Counted from the stretch's first letter, positions 31,545 through 41,915 are shown. The stretch: DNA of 50,341 nt from Anaerolineae bacterium (GCA_035529315.1 DATKWZ010000052.1:1-50341), one strand, 5' to 3'. The notes: generated from the letters alone by a model not told the origin. Numbers and translations are program-made.

Positions 31545-33431
31545 TTGAAGTTATTGCTTATAGATGACGAGGAAGGCATTAGAAAATTATTAAGCATATC
31601 TCTTAGAAACGAGGGATATGATGTTATAATGGCTGATAATGGACACAACGGTATTGAACTGTTTAAACAAAAAGCCCCTTCTATTGTTTTAACAGATATA
31701 AAAATGCCCGGGATAGATGGTATAGATGTTTTAAAAAGGATCAAAGAGATAAATCCGGATGCAGAGGTCATTATAATAACCGGGCACGGAGACATGGAAA
31801 AGGCTGTCAAGTCAATACAGCTTGGAGCTTCTGATTTTATAACAAAACCTATTAATGCGGACGCTCTTTCCAAGGCTCTTCAACGTGCTGAAGCAAAGTT
31901 GAAGGTCAAACAAACGCTTAAGCATTATACATTTAAGCTTAAAAAGGCGGTAAAGGAAAAGACAGTAGCGCTTGAAAAATCGCATAATGAAATAAAAACT
32001 CTTTGCGATATTACATGCAACCTCAGTGAAAAGGAATATCTTGCCGAAGCTTTTGATCTTATCATCGAGCGAATCAAAAATATATTTTCGTTTAAAGAGG
32101 CAATTCCCCTTGTTTTTAACGAAGTAAAAGACGAATTCATTAAGGTCAATGGTTATAGATGCTTGCAGGCAGAGGATAAAGAAGAAATTATATCTACCAT
32201 TAATTCGATGCATTATCCAATGGAGATTGCCGAACTGAGCGCTATGGGCTATGGATGGTTAAAAAACTTTGAAAATTATAAGTCTTTATCTGTTGTCCCG
32301 ATAGATAGAAATGGTGATATTGCCGGCGGAGTGATTCTGCTTGCATCTGAGGCTAATGTTTTTTCAGGAGATGATTTACGCTTTTTTTATCTTATGCTTT
32401 CGCAGGTTGCCTATGATATTAGAAGAATAGCGCTGAATGAGGAGAGGCTGAAGGGATTAGATGATAAGGTCGAAATGTTTTCAGGCTTTGGAGGCATCAT
32501 CGGGAAAGATCACAAGATGCGTCAGATTTATAATTTGATTTTAGATATAGCTCCTACCGATGCAACAGTATTGATTCAAGGTGAAAGCGGGTCAGGGAAA
32601 GAGCTTATTGCGAGGGCAGTTCATTTGCATAGCCATAGAAAAGACAAGCCTTTTGTTGTTGTGAATTGCTCTGCATACCCTCATACATTGCTCGAAAGCG
32701 AGTTGTTCGGCCACGAGAAGGGAGCCTTTACCGGCGCAACACATAAGAGGATCGGACGATTTGAACTGGCGAATGATGGGACCCTTTTTCTGGATGAAAT
32801 CGGAGAGATTCCTTTAATGTCACAGGTTAAGCTCCTAAGATTTCTCCAGTTTCAAAAGTTTGAGAGATTGGGAGGGCAGGAAACCATTGGAGTAAATGTC
32901 AGGATAATAGCAGCAACTAATAAAGATTTGCAAAAAGAGGTGGAGAAGGGAAGCTTTCGGGAGGATTTATATTACAGATTACATGTTATTCCAATAAATA
33001 TTCCCCCTCTCAGGGTTAGACGAAACGATATATCTCTTCTGGTTGAATATTTTATTGAAAAACTGAACTCGCAAGGGAATAAAAAAGTAAAAGGAATTTC
33101 TTCCGAGGCTATGAGGCTATTATTGGGCTATAATTGGCCTGGTAATATCAGAGAGCTGGAAAATATTATTGAACACTCTTTTATTCTTACCAAGGATGAA
33201 TATATTACCGAACAAAATTTTCCCCAGAATACGAGTTTTCCTATTGATAATATTGATAAAGATAAAAAAGAAAACATAAGCTCCTTTCAGCAAAACGAAA
33301 GACGATTTCTTGCAAGAGTCCTGGAAGAATACAGATGGAATAAATTGCGGGTAGCAAAAACACTAAACATCAGCCGCAGTACACTGTATGCAAAGTTGAA
33401 AAAGTATAATATTAATTCGGTTAATAAATAA
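31545..33431 (+). CDS. Sigma-54 response regulator with GAF domain
   Basis: 628 residues. Receiver (phospho-Asp about D51 in [11 protein letters not shown]), helical linker, GAF domain (about 140-295), AAA domain (from about 320) with Walker A GESGSGKE, intact GAFTGA loop, Walker [11 protein letters not shown] and arginine-finger segment [11 protein letters not shown], then a Fis-type helix-turn-helix ([13 protein letters not shown]). The start is TTG with GGGAGG upstream. It is close in the AAA and HTH parts to the dead activator at 41916. Receiver and GAF together would integrate the phosphorelay and a small ligand. Confidence 0.94.
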   Translation: MKLLLIDDEEGIRKLLSISLRNEGYDVIMADNGHNGIELFKQKAPSIVLTDIKMPGIDGIDVLKRIKEINPDAEVIIITGHGDMEKAVKSIQLGASDFITKPINADALSKALQRAEAKLKVKQTLKHYTFKLKKAVKEKTVALEKSHNEIKTLCDITCNLSEKEYLAEAFDLIIERIKNIFSFKEAIPLVFNEVKDEFIKVNGYRCLQAEDKEEIISTINSMHYPMEIAELSAMGYGWLKNFENYKSLSVVPIDRNGDIAGGVILLASEANVFSGDDLRFFYLMLSQVAYDIRRIALNEERLKGLDDKVEMFSGFGGIIGKDHKMRQIYNLILDIAPTDATVLIQGESGSGKELIARAVHLHSHRKDKPFVVVNCSAYPHTLLESELFGHEKGAFTGATHKRIGRFELANDGTLFLDEIGEIPLMSQVKLLRFLQFQKFERLGGQETIGVNVRIIAATNKDLQKEVEKGSFREDLYYRLHVIPINIPPLRVRRNDISLLVEYFIEKLNSQGNKKVKGISSEAMRLLLGYNWPGNIRELENIIEHSFILTKDEYITEQNFPQNTSFPIDNIDKDKKENISSFQQNERRFLARVLEEYRWNKLRVAKTLNISRSTLYAKLKKYNINSVNK

Positions 33432-33448
33432 GTGTTAATGGATTTTTT

Positions 33449-33916
33449 ATGGAGCATCATATGGAGAGTAAAAATAAAGCTTATATGTCAAGAGGCTCTA
33501 TCCTGATTGTCTTCCTGCTGATTTTATTTTCGTTTTTTTTATTTAATGCCGTTATTGCCGGACAAGAAAAGCAAGCAAAATATGTTGGAATGGAAAAATG
33601 CAATGACTGCCATTCCGAACACGTGACGAGCTATTATTCTTGGAAATACTCAAAAAGTTTCCGGATCATAAAGATGAGAAAAAAAGACAATGACTCAGGC
33701 TGTATACCGTGCCATACCACGGGATACGGAAAACAGGGAGGATTTACCAGTGTCCGGGAGACTCCGGGCATGATCAATAAGCAATGTGAAAGCTGCCATG
33801 GTCCTGCCAGCTTGCACCTCAAAGCTCCTACCAAGCGCGAACATCAAGAGACACTGAGTATTCCAAAGAACATTTGTACTTCCTGTCACAGCGGACACAA
33901 GCATCCGGGGTATTGA
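33449..33916 (+). CDS. Tetrahaem c-type cytochrome (cytochrome c554-like)
   Basis: 155 residues with an N-terminal membrane segment or signal (about 16-37) and four CxxCH haem sites: CNDCH (51-55), CIPCH (85-89), CESCH (113-117) and CTSCH (143-147). It would be periplasmic, perhaps membrane-anchored. It starts 18 nt after the sigma-54 regulator and is followed by a haem-binding kinase. I infer it may deliver electrons or redox information to that kinase; no enzyme activity is evident. Confidence 0.88.
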   Translation: MEHHMESKNKAYMSRGSILIVFLLILFSFFLFNAVIAGQEKQAKYVGMEKCNDCHSEHVTSYYSWKYSKSFRIIKMRKKDNDSGCIPCHTTGYGKQGGFTSVRETPGMINKQCESCHGPASLHLKAPTKREHQETLSIPKNICTSCHSGHKHPGY

Positions 33917-33996
33917 AAAAGGCTAAAATCAGTTTCCTGGCAGGTTCAGGCATCTATGCCATAATTTATTTTTAGGTTTGAGCGGGAATTTTCTTT

Positions 33997-36081
33997 ATGT
34001 TCAGATGGGTAAATTTAAAGAGATTCATATCAGGAGGTTTAAGAACCAAGATAATATTAGGCGTGAGCATAATCCTGTTTACGGTGCTGGGCGCTTTTGG
34101 CTATTTTGATGTGATTTCCCAGGTTAATCGTTATACTGAAGAGAACAAAAAAATGGCCTTGGAAATAAGTGATACTGTTATGAAGAGCATAGAGTATCCC
34201 ATGCTGGATGGCGAAATGGAGCAAGTTCAGGCCATATTGGAGAGGCTGGGCACCCTGGAAGATATGGAAGTAGTTCATCTTTGCGATGACACTGGTATTA
34301 TCAAGCGTAATGGAACAAACCGTCATGATATCAACAGAAAAACCGTTTCTAAGATTACTCTTGAAGTGTTTAGCACAGGTAAATTAGCACAGGGTCTGGA
34401 AACGTTCCTTGAAAATGATGTAAATGTCAAGATATTGCGTTACGCCATTCCTGTCCATAATGAGAAGGCCTGTTATAAGTGTCACGGGGATGAAAAACCT
34501 CTCCTGGGGGTGTTGTCGGTTGGGTTTAGCTGGCGGCCGATTCAGAATGCGCTTGCCTCGGTGCGAAAGCAGAATATAATTTTAACTATTATATCCTTAG
34601 CAGTGGTCGCTTTTTCCCTGACCTTGTGGCTCAATAGATATACCGTTCGACCCATTGTTCAGCTAACTAAGGTCGCTGATGAGATTAGCCGTGTAAAATA
34701 TGTCCATGAACTTGAGAAATCCCATGGGCGATCTATACCTTGCTGGAGGCTGTTGAGCTGTGACAAAACGGATTGTCCAGCCTATGAAAACAATGCTATT
34801 CCGTGCTGGTATATGATGGATACATTATGTTTTCGCGAGCCGTCAGGAATATTTCCACAAAAATTAGATCAATGTATGAAATGCTCTGTTTATCAGGATT
34901 ATAAAGGAGATGAAACTGTTAGACTCCGGGATTCGTTTCAACACATGCTTTATAAGTTGAGATCTTATGAGAAAGAGCTCAGATTATCCGAGGAAAAATA
35001 TAGACTGTTGTTTAATACCAATCCTGATCCCATTTTTATAATAGACAGGGATAATTTCAAAATTCTGGATATCAATGAACGGGTTATTGATACCTACGGT
35101 TATTCGAGGGAAGAATTAATTAAAATGTCTTTCAGCGATTTGGGACATAAACAAACCGGAGAAGTTATAGATGGGTTCCAAAAACTTTCCTCCAGCCAAA
35201 GGGGATTCTTTACGAAAAAAAGGCATGTGCATAAGGATAAGAGTGTATTCTATGTAAACATTACGGCTTGCCCGTCAAAATATATGGGGAAAAATGTGTT
35301 AATTGTGGCAACTACTGATATTACAAAAAACATACAAAAGGAAGCCCAGTTAGTACAGGCCAGCAAAATGACTACTATAGGCACCATGGCTTCTGGTATA
35401 GCCCATGAATTAAATCAGCCTTTAAATGTTATCAAAATTGGAAGTAATTTTATTGAGAAAATAGTTAAACAAGGTAAAAAAATAAATATTGAAGACTTGA
35501 AAAGCGTGTCTGAAGAAATGAGCAGTTATGTGGACAGAGCATCTGCAATTATTAATCATTTAAGGGATTTTTCCCGAATATCTCCTTCTGCTCGGTCAAT
35601 GGTAGATATTAATAACCCCATCAGAGATGTATTTAAAGTATTGGGCCAGCAGATAAGATTGCATCAGATAGAAGTTGATCTTGAATTAGCCGAAGATTTG
35701 CCATCCATAATGGCTGATCACAACCGGCTTGAGCAGGTTTTTATCAATCTGGTAACCAATGCAGTGGATGCTATAGATGAAAAGGTCCACAAAATGGGGC
35801 CAGAGTTTGAAAAAACTATGACAATAAAATCATTTGTGCAGGAAAATCAGATTGTGGTTATTGTATCTGATACTGGTATAGGTATTCCCGGCAGCAATAT
35901 AGAAAGAATATTTGAGCCGTTTTTTACCACCAAGGATGTAGGTAAGGGTACAGGACTGGGCATGTCCATAAGTTATGGAATTGTTCGTGACTATGGAGGA
36001 ACAGTCGACGTAAGGAGCAAAGAAGGTGTTGGTACAACCTTTGAGTTGAGATTTCCTGTTTGTTTACACGCATCGGAGTAA
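33997..36081 (+). CDS. Haem-binding sensor histidine kinase with two-CW domain
   Basis: 694 residues. Membrane helix 1 (about 18-39), periplasmic sensor domain with one haem motif CYKCH (159-163) in the form seen in c-haem sensor kinases, membrane helix 2 (about 193-212), HAMP-like stretch, a Cys-rich two-CW domain (249-298: [24 protein letters not shown]), PAS domain (about 330-450), HisKA with IAHELNQP and an HATPase ending in [20 protein letters not shown]. It follows the tetrahaem cytochrome by 80 nt. It probably reads periplasmic redox state through its haem. Confidence 0.9.
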   Translation: MFRWVNLKRFISGGLRTKIILGVSIILFTVLGAFGYFDVISQVNRYTEENKKMALEISDTVMKSIEYPMLDGEMEQVQAILERLGTLEDMEVVHLCDDTGIIKRNGTNRHDINRKTVSKITLEVFSTGKLAQGLETFLENDVNVKILRYAIPVHNEKACYKCHGDEKPLLGVLSVGFSWRPIQNALASVRKQNIILTIISLAVVAFSLTLWLNRYTVRPIVQLTKVADEISRVKYVHELEKSHGRSIPCWRLLSCDKTDCPAYENNAIPCWYMMDTLCFREPSGIFPQKLDQCMKCSVYQDYKGDETVRLRDSFQHMLYKLRSYEKELRLSEEKYRLLFNTNPDPIFIIDRDNFKILDINERVIDTYGYSREELIKMSFSDLGHKQTGEVIDGFQKLSSSQRGFFTKKRHVHKDKSVFYVNITACPSKYMGKNVLIVATTDITKNIQKEAQLVQASKMTTIGTMASGIAHELNQPLNVIKIGSNFIEKIVKQGKKINIEDLKSVSEEMSSYVDRASAIINHLRDFSRISPSARSMVDINNPIRDVFKVLGQQIRLHQIEVDLELAEDLPSIMADHNRLEQVFINLVTNAVDAIDEKVHKMGPEFEKTMTIKSFVQENQIVVIVSDTGIGIPGSNIERIFEPFFTTKDVGKGTGLGMSISYGIVRDYGGTVDVRSKEGVGTTFELRFPVCLHASE

Positions 36082-36086
36082 TTGAT

Positions 36087-37655
36087 ATGCCAAAAATATT
36101 ACTGATTGACGATGAAGAAGGTATTAGAAAACTTCTCAGCATGTCTCTTAAAAGCGATGGATATGAAGTGATAGCCGCTGAGAGCGGACAACAGGGTATT
36201 AATTTTTTTAAAAAAGAATTTTTTCCAATAGTGCTTACTGATATAAAAATGCCTGGCATGGACGGCATACAGGTTTTAAAGGAGATAAAAAAAATTAATC
36301 CAAGCACAGAGGTTATTGTTATTACCGGTCATGGTGATATGGAATCCGCAGTTCAGTCTCTTCATCTGGGTGCATCAGATTTTATTAACAAGCCGGTTAG
36401 CGATCAGGTCCTTTCAGTTGCCCTTGAAAGGGCTGAAGATCGGCTGAAAACGAAAAAGATGTTGAACAGGTATGCCAATGAATTGTGGAAAATGGTAAAG
36501 GATAAAACAGAAGAGATAAAGAGAAGATATGAATTTGAGAATAAACTTGTACAGCGGTCGATTGATGGAATTATTGCCACTGACAGAGAAGATAATATTA
36601 TAATATTTAACAAGGCTGCTGAAAAACTTTTTGGATATACCGAGAATGAAGTTAAAAGAGAAAAAAAAGCAGAAGATCTTTATCCCGTAGAGATAATGCA
36701 GAAGATCTCTGATGCTTTTTCAGATAAGACAAATTGTGCTAATGTTATTTTTACAGGACAGGATACGTTTTTAAGGGCAAAAAAAGGTGGATTAGTACCG
36801 GTCAGATTTTCAGGCGCGATACTTTATGAAGACGAAAGACCTATAGGCAGTGTTGGCTTTTTCCAGGATCTTAGAGAAATTAAACAACTGCAAAAAGAAT
36901 TAATTCAGTCGGAAAGACTGGTAGCTGTTGGCCAGACAGTAGCCGGTCTTGCACACGGCATAAAGAATATTTTAAATGGCTTAAAAGGTGGGGTCTATAT
37001 CGTTAACACCGCCTTGAAAAAGTCGCCTGATAGCTTTGCCGGTTCTGGTGCAGAAAAGGGGCATCCGGAAAGCAAACTAAGAACAGGTTGGGACATGGTG
37101 GAAAGAAATATTAATAGAGTTTCTGATCTGGTTTTGGGTCTTCTCAGTTATTCAAAGGAACGTGAACCGGAATATGAAAAATATGATCCAAATATTATTG
37201 TGGATGAAGTCTACAATCTTATGGAGTCAAAGGCTAAAAAAAATGATGTTACACTGATAAGGAGCTTGGACAAGGAAATAGGCGAAGTTTATCTTGATCC
37301 AAAAGGGATACACACCTGTCTTCTTAATCTGGTTTCAAATGCGATTGATGCCTGCATTTTTGACTCTGATACAGAAAAAAATTGGCAGGTAAAGCTTGGG
37401 GTGCATCATGACAAGGAAGGCGGTGTGATTTACGATGTGGTTGATAATGGTTGCGGTATGGATCAGGAAGTTAAAGATAGAATTTTTACCGAATTTTTCA
37501 GCACAAAGGGAAATCGTGGCACAGGCCTTGGGTTGCTTGTATCTCAAAAGATCATTCATGAGCATAAAGGAACCATGGAGGTGGAATCGGAACCAGGCAA
37601 GGGCACAAGGTTTTTAATCAGGCTCCCGAAACAAGAATTTACAGAGAAAGAATAA
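36087..37655 (+). CDS. Receiver-PAS-histidine kinase hybrid
   Basis: 522 residues from the ATG at 36087, which follows GGAG and matches the family start [12 protein letters not shown]; an in-frame ATG at 36060 lies inside the previous gene. Order: receiver (D in [11 protein letters not shown]), linker helix, PAS (about 160-275), HisKA-like helix AGLAHGIKNILNG (His in an HGIKN motif, unlike the usual HEIRN), and HATPase (ending EFFSTKGNRGTGLGLLVSQK). Its receiver is very similar to that of the sigma-54 regulator at 31545, so the two probably share phosphoryl donors. Confidence 0.88.
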   Translation: MPKILLIDDEEGIRKLLSMSLKSDGYEVIAAESGQQGINFFKKEFFPIVLTDIKMPGMDGIQVLKEIKKINPSTEVIVITGHGDMESAVQSLHLGASDFINKPVSDQVLSVALERAEDRLKTKKMLNRYANELWKMVKDKTEEIKRRYEFENKLVQRSIDGIIATDREDNIIIFNKAAEKLFGYTENEVKREKKAEDLYPVEIMQKISDAFSDKTNCANVIFTGQDTFLRAKKGGLVPVRFSGAILYEDERPIGSVGFFQDLREIKQLQKELIQSERLVAVGQTVAGLAHGIKNILNGLKGGVYIVNTALKKSPDSFAGSGAEKGHPESKLRTGWDMVERNINRVSDLVLGLLSYSKEREPEYEKYDPNIIVDEVYNLMESKAKKNDVTLIRSLDKEIGEVYLDPKGIHTCLLNLVSNAIDACIFDSDTEKNWQVKLGVHHDKEGGVIYDVVDNGCGMDQEVKDRIFTEFFSTKGNRGTGLGLLVSQKIIHEHKGTMEVESEPGKGTRFLIRLPKQEFTEKE

Positions 37656-37748
37656 TTTTACTTGTAATATTTTATAAATTTATTGTATTATTTTAAATAT
37701 AGTTACAAATATGCTTTTAAAGGTCTCATAGAACAAAGGAGGAGTATT

Positions 37749-38141
37749 ATGGGTAAAAAGGTTCTGATTGTTGATGATGATACTGATATAATAACATTTG
37801 CGTCAAGCGTTATAGAAAACAGCGGCTATACTCCGATAACCGCATTAAACGGCGAAGAAGGTATTAATAAAATTAGAGCGGAAAAACCGGACGCAATTAT
37901 ATTAGATGTATTAATGCCTAAAGAAAGCGGGATTAAGATGTACAGGGAAGTCAAAACAGACCCCGCGTTTAGTGCTATTCCGGTAATAATACTTTCCGGA
38001 ATAGCTCAAAGAACCTTTACCCGTTCTCAAAAGGCCCTTGCAGAGTTTGAGGGTCAAGACGTACCTGAACCGGATGCCTATCTGGAAAAACCGGTTGAAC
38101 CGGAAGAACTGGCGGCAACCCTAAAGAAGTTCTTGTCCTGA
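37749..38141 (+). CDS. Lone receiver-domain protein
   Basis: 130 residues from the ATG at 37749, where AAAGGAGGAG precedes the start. Receiver fold with acidic VDDD near the start, phospho-Asp in IILDVLMPKE and a conserved Lys in LEKPVEPEEL. No output domain. As the last gene of the phosphorelay cluster, it is likely to act by protein contact or as a phosphate sink. Confidence 0.85.
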   Translation: MGKKVLIVDDDTDIITFASSVIENSGYTPITALNGEEGINKIRAEKPDAIILDVLMPKESGIKMYREVKTDPAFSAIPVIILSGIAQRTFTRSQKALAEFEGQDVPEPDAYLEKPVEPEELAATLKKFLS

Positions 38142-38156
38142 TTCGAATGTAAATGT

Positions 38157-38188
38157 AGTCGAGTGGTTAATGACGCTGCCACTCGACT
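38157..38188. terminator. Hairpin between convergent receiver and USP genes
   Basis: AGTCGAGTGG (38157-38166) pairs perfectly with CCACTCGACT (38179-38188) around a 12-nt loop, between two genes that end toward each other. There is no long T tract, so termination efficiency is uncertain. Confidence 0.5.
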
Positions 38189-38201
38189 GTTTGACGAGGT
38201 T

Positions 38202-39098
38202 TTAAGGTATCAGCAGTGTTGGAAATTCAGAAGTTTCTGTTATTTTCTGAGATACACTGCCAAGCCAGCGTGCCCGCCAGGCTCCCTTTCCTGTTGTACC
38301 CATGACAATCATAGTGGCGCTGTGTTCACGCGCGGCGGTTTCAATCTGTGAGGCCACGTCACCCATGTAAAGATGAAAATCCGCTTCAACCCCTTCATCT
38401 TCAAAAGTTGTGCAGACATCTTTCAGTCTTTTTTTATTTTCCTTTTGAATCTTCATAAGGTCAGCTTTTGATTTGCCCTTTACAACATCATCACTGATAA
38501 CATGTATTACCACCACATTTTTTACAGCCTTTTTTATATCTATTAACTGTTCCAACGCCCTTTCGCATGGAGATGACCAGTCTGTTACCAGTAGAGGTCT
38601 ATCAAATGGCTTATCATTAACCCTGCCTGACGGCAGCATATATTTAAGAACCAGCACAGGAGTTTTTGACCGCCTGAGGAGTTCCATTGTGGTTGAACTT
38701 GCAAACAGTTTCTCTAATTTTGTTCTTTTATAAGCTTCTGTTACGATGAGATCTACACCTTCTGTTTCAGCCGTTGAAAGAATTTTTGGGAGGGGATCTC
38801 CAACAACCACATAGGCGCCGCATTCCATTCCTTTTTCAAATACGCTTTCCGCCCAATCAATAAAACGCACATCTGCCATTTGTTTTAATCTAACATCTTC
38901 ATCTTTAAGGTAACCTGTCCCACGATGCATGGCAACTGCTTCTCTGTTTATTACATGGAGAAAAACCACATGATTAAGCCCGGCCTTTCTTAGTTCCATC
39001 AATGATTCCAAGGCATCAAACCACAGTTCATCAAAGTTGGTTGCAAACAGCATCTTTTTAAATTTCATATAACTTCCTCCTAAACTTATGGATCCCAT
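38202..39098 (-). CDS. Tandem universal stress protein (UspA x2)
   Basis: 298 residues, two UspA domains. The second domain has the ATP-binding signature VMGTTGKGAWRARWLGSVSQ (G-2x-G-9x-G pattern). The first domain has a degenerate version. Cytoplasmic stress protein; the specific role is not deducible. It is divergent from the second USP gene and lies between a redox phosphorelay and an antiporter operon. Confidence 0.86.
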   Translation of the reverse strand: MGSISLGGSYMKFKKMLFATNFDELWFDALESLMELRKAGLNHVVFLHVINREAVAMHRGTGYLKDEDVRLKQMADVRFIDWAESVFEKGMECGAYVVVGDPLPKILSTAETEGVDLIVTEAYKRTKLEKLFASSTTMELLRRSKTPVLVLKYMLPSGRVNDKPFDRPLLVTDWSSPCERALEQLIDIKKAVKNVVVIHVISDDVVKGKSKADLMKIQKENKKRLKDVCTTFEDEGVEADFHLYMGDVASQIETAAREHSATMIVMGTTGKGAWRARWLGSVSQKITETSEFPTLLIP

Positions 39099-39321
39099 TT
39101 TTAAATTTTATAAAGATAATCAGAAAGTGTTTAGATTGTCAAGTTTTTATTGTGTGTCTGAGCATATGTATTGTATGGGCAAACAGGTAGTATAAAGACA
39201 ATAATGCAGCAGAAAAAAAATGCATAAAATTTTACTGTATGATATTGCGGCAAGAAGTGTTCGTTATTTGTACACAAAATTATGTAAAGATATAAATATG
39301 TTCCTAAACATAACTATTTTT

Positions 39322-39338
39322 TGTCCAGTTATTGGACA
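39322..39338. promoter_or_regulatory. Inverted repeat TGTCC-N7-GGACA, candidate operator
   Basis: TGTCC (39322-39326) and GGACA (39334-39338) flank seven bases in the divergent region between the two USP genes, about 224 bp from one start and 444 from the other. Size and symmetry suit a dimeric regulator, but it may be chance. Confidence 0.3.
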
Positions 39339-39474
39339 GATTGTGTTAGGATCATTGATTGCACTTTGTTTTTGAGCTCAAAAATATTAAACAAAACAGT
39401 TAGATATGAATTGCAACCGAAAAGGCATGAATGTTGCAATACTTTAATTTTTATATCATGTTTAATGATAATGA

Positions 39475-39678
39475 ACTCGTAAAAAGTCTCGAAATCGTCA
39501 TGCCGGACTTGATAAGCCTGCCCCGTACTTGATACGGGGGCATCCAGAATGCATTGAGTTTGCTGGATAGCGCTAATGGTTAGCGCTGACGCTTTACTAC
39601 GTGTCCGGCTGGAGTTTATCCCGCACTTGATGCGGGGCCGGAATGACGGAAAAGAGAACTTTTTGACTTTTTACGATT
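39475..39678 (+). repeat. MITE-like element, long version (copy 3)
   Basis: Perfect terminal inverted repeats GTAAAAAGTC (39479-39488) and GACTTTTTAC (39665-39674). Inside are two related hairpins (CCCCGTACTTGATACGGGG and CCCGCACTTGATGCGGG), and a GATAGCGCT ... TTAGCGCTGA block shared with copy 1. It has no open reading frame and no transposase nearby. Compared with copy 2 it has about 100 extra internal bases. Confidence 0.8.
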
Positions 39679-39781
39679 TTATCAATGATCGATAAGGTCG
39701 GTATAGATTCTTAGAGCAGGCATTATATGTATTTATGAGTTTTCATTATTGACTGCGTATAAACTATGACATAGGGAAGTT

Positions 39782-40555
39782 ATGGACGTAAAAAAAATTG
39801 TTTATGCTACAAATTTAAGCGAGCCCACCTTTCGTGTGCTGGATGGATTGTCGGGTCTCAAACGTCTTGGTTTGCAAGAGATTGTTCTTCTTTCAAACAA
39901 CGCAAGTCCTGATCTGTTTGAGGCATGGAAAAAGAGATTGAGTGATTTAGGGATACATGTAAGCATTAAAATTGATCCATGCAAACTCTCCGCAAGTGTT
40001 TTAAACATAATTCAAAAAAACAATATATCACTTATTATATTGCATTTTAATAAAAAAGAGAATCGAAGAATATTTGGCGGTTCAATTTTAAATGATATTA
40101 TCAAGTCCACTAATATTCCTCTTCTTATTGTCGATAAGGACGAAAAAGGATTAAATTTTAGTTCAAAAGGAATGTTTGAGCGTGTTTTGTTGACGGCAGA
40201 TTGGTCACCAGAATATGAAAAGGCATTGCAACAGGTACTCGATTTTAAAGAATTAATAAGTGAACTCGAACTTGTAAATGTAATATTCGAAAAATTGAGC
40301 ATGCGCGATGTGCAACAGCTAATGGAAGATATGATTAATACCCGTGAAATGTGTTTAAAGCTCGGTGTTTCAACAGAATACCACATGTATGCCGGAGAGA
40401 TTAGTGAAGAAATCCTGCGCGCTGCTCATGAATATGAATCTACTGTGATAGTTATGGGCGCAACACGCAGGCAGAAGTTTAAGGATATTTTTTTAGGCAG
40501 GCCGGTGTGTAGAGTAATAGAAAAAGCTCCGATACCTGTGTTGCTGGTTCCTTAA
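39782..40555 (+). CDS. Universal stress protein with degenerate ATP motif
   Basis: 257 residues, a tandem USP similar in layout to the neighbour at 38202. The C-terminal motif reads VMGATRRQKFKDIFLGRP, in which the glycines of G-2x-G-9x-G are partly replaced, so ATP binding is doubtful. It ends 75 nt before the antiporter operon and may be cotranscribed with it. Confidence 0.82.
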   Translation: MDVKKIVYATNLSEPTFRVLDGLSGLKRLGLQEIVLLSNNASPDLFEAWKKRLSDLGIHVSIKIDPCKLSASVLNIIQKNNISLIILHFNKKENRRIFGGSILNDIIKSTNIPLLIVDKDEKGLNFSSKGMFERVLLTADWSPEYEKALQQVLDFKELISELELVNVIFEKLSMRDVQQLMEDMINTREMCLKLGVSTEYHMYAGEISEEILRAAHEYESTVIVMGATRRQKFKDIFLGRPVCRVIEKAPIPVLLVP

Positions 40556-40630
40556 GCGTATTTGGATTTGTAATAGCATCTGTAAATCGAGCTATTTTTT
40601 TAAAATAAAGATGGAAAAAAGAGGAACAGA

Positions 40631-41344
40631 ATGGAAGTAACAGTACTGGTTCAAGCCACATATAAGTCATTTGAGATGCTAGGCGAAGCAAGAAATAAGG
40701 CCAGGCAGATATTGGATACCGCCGCCAGACTCACATCCGAGACCCAGGCTGTGCATCGAAAAAGGGTAGAGGCAATATTTACAGGCGCCAAACAAAGAAA
40801 AGCCGAAGCCACCAGGTTTATTGCAACATTTATTATTATGTTCGGTTTCTGGCTGCTTTTGTCAGGAAAATATGATTTATTTCATATCAGCATCGGAGTT
40901 CTTTGTTGCGGCCTGGTGTCACACGTATCGCATGGTCTGCTTTTTGCCAATCCAAGGGCCGGGGATATGCGTGTTATAGTTAAGAGATTTATTGTTTATA
41001 TCCCATGGCTAATGTATCAGATTGTCCTGTCCAACCTGCATGTTGCAAGGCTGGCCCTGTGGCCCAAAAGGCTTATTGATCCGAAGATAATTGAGTTTAA
41101 GTCAAAACTGGAAAGTGATATCTCGATGGTTACTCTTGCTAATTCGATAACCCTTACCCCTGGCACTATCACAGTAGATGTGAAAGACGGTGTATTTTAT
41201 GTGCACGCTGTCAGCAAGAAGGTGGCGGAAGATCTTATGACCGGCGAGATGGAGGACAGGATCGCTCATATATTCATGGAAGCCGACCATGTGTATGTTC
41301 AGGATGTTCTTGATATGGCGCCTATCTTTGTAGAATTAAAGTAG
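40631..41344 (+). CDS. mrpE: Mrp/Mnh antiporter subunit E with N-terminal extension
   Basis: MrpE-type (MnhE) membrane subunit of a multisubunit cation/proton antiporter. The conserved part begins near residue 65 (FIATFIIMFGFWLLLSGKYD) and shows the typical ITLTPGTITVDV motif near 176-187. The first ~63 residues are a soluble, helical, charged extension (for example ARNKARQILDTAARLTSETQ) not found in ordinary MrpE of about 160-170 residues. First gene of the operon running to 49.5 kb. Confidence 0.87.
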   Translation: MEVTVLVQATYKSFEMLGEARNKARQILDTAARLTSETQAVHRKRVEAIFTGAKQRKAEATRFIATFIIMFGFWLLLSGKYDLFHISIGVLCCGLVSHVSHGLLFANPRAGDMRVIVKRFIVYIPWLMYQIVLSNLHVARLALWPKRLIDPKIIEFKSKLESDISMVTLANSITLTPGTITVDVKDGVFYVHAVSKKVAEDLMTGEMEDRIAHIFMEADHVYVQDVLDMAPIFVELK

Positions 41345-41407
41345 ACGAGTTATGATTAAAGATAACTTTTCATATTATTATAATTTGGAGAATTGAGGCT
41401 TGGCAAT

Positions 41408-41899
41408 ATGGTAATTAAACATACAGTAGACATGACCAGACAATCGGACGATGTTATTGTTAAGACACTTTCCAGGTTATTAATACCCTTTATGCAGATT
41501 TATGCTCTCTATGTTATCGCGCACGGGCATTACAGCCCTGGAGGAGGATTCCAGGGAGGAGTAATTTTAGGGGCAGCATTAATTCTATTGGTAATAACTT
41601 ATGGGCTGGACAATGCTTTGCGCATGATGTCAGAAAGATTAAACACCGTTTTCTGCAGCCTTGGGGTCTTTATATATGCTGGAATTGGGTTGTTATGTGT
41701 AATACTTGGCGAAAACTTTCTGGATTATAAGGCGCTTGATCAGTTTCTGCATGTTGGGATACCCCAGGCAAGATCTCTCGGCATTCTTGGTGTTGAGACA
41801 GGTGTGGGAATCGCTGTCATGGCTGTTATGCTCTCAATCTTTTTAGATATATCTACCGGAGGGCTTCCTTCGACAAAAGATCAGAATCAATCTGATTAA
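41408..41899 (+). CDS. mrpB: Mrp/Mnh antiporter subunit B
   Basis: MnhB-domain membrane protein of 163 residues from the ATG at 41408 (an in-frame TTG lies at 41393, too close to the GGAG at 41387 to be preferred). The diagnostic segment HGHYSPGGGFQGGVILGAAL marks the MrpB family; four hydrophobic helices follow. It precedes the inactive sigma-54 activator, which interrupts the antiporter genes. Confidence 0.9.
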   Translation: MVIKHTVDMTRQSDDVIVKTLSRLLIPFMQIYALYVIAHGHYSPGGGFQGGVILGAALILLVITYGLDNALRMMSERLNTVFCSLGVFIYAGIGLLCVILGENFLDYKALDQFLHVGIPQARSLGILGVETGVGIAVMAVMLSIFLDISTGGLPSTKDQNQSD

Positions 41900-41915
41900 C
41901 ATTTAAGGGCTAAGC

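Larger units (their letters stand above)
39099..39781. other. Divergent intergenic region between two USP genes
   Basis: No gene is visible in these 683 bases. They contain a dyad at 39322-39338 and a long MITE-like element at 39475-39678. Promoters for both USP genes should lie here but were not assigned. A GG-N10-GC match near 39349 is too weak to call a sigma-54 site. Confidence 0.5.

Noticed and set aside
39346-39366. GG-N10-GC match that could be a sigma-54 promoter for the second USP gene
   Set aside because: The -24 part (AGGATC) is poor, and a repeat element of about 200 bp lies between it and the gene.
40562-40578. GG-N10-GC match upstream of mrpE
   Set aside because: Only the GG and GC fit; the flanking -24 and -12 bases do not.
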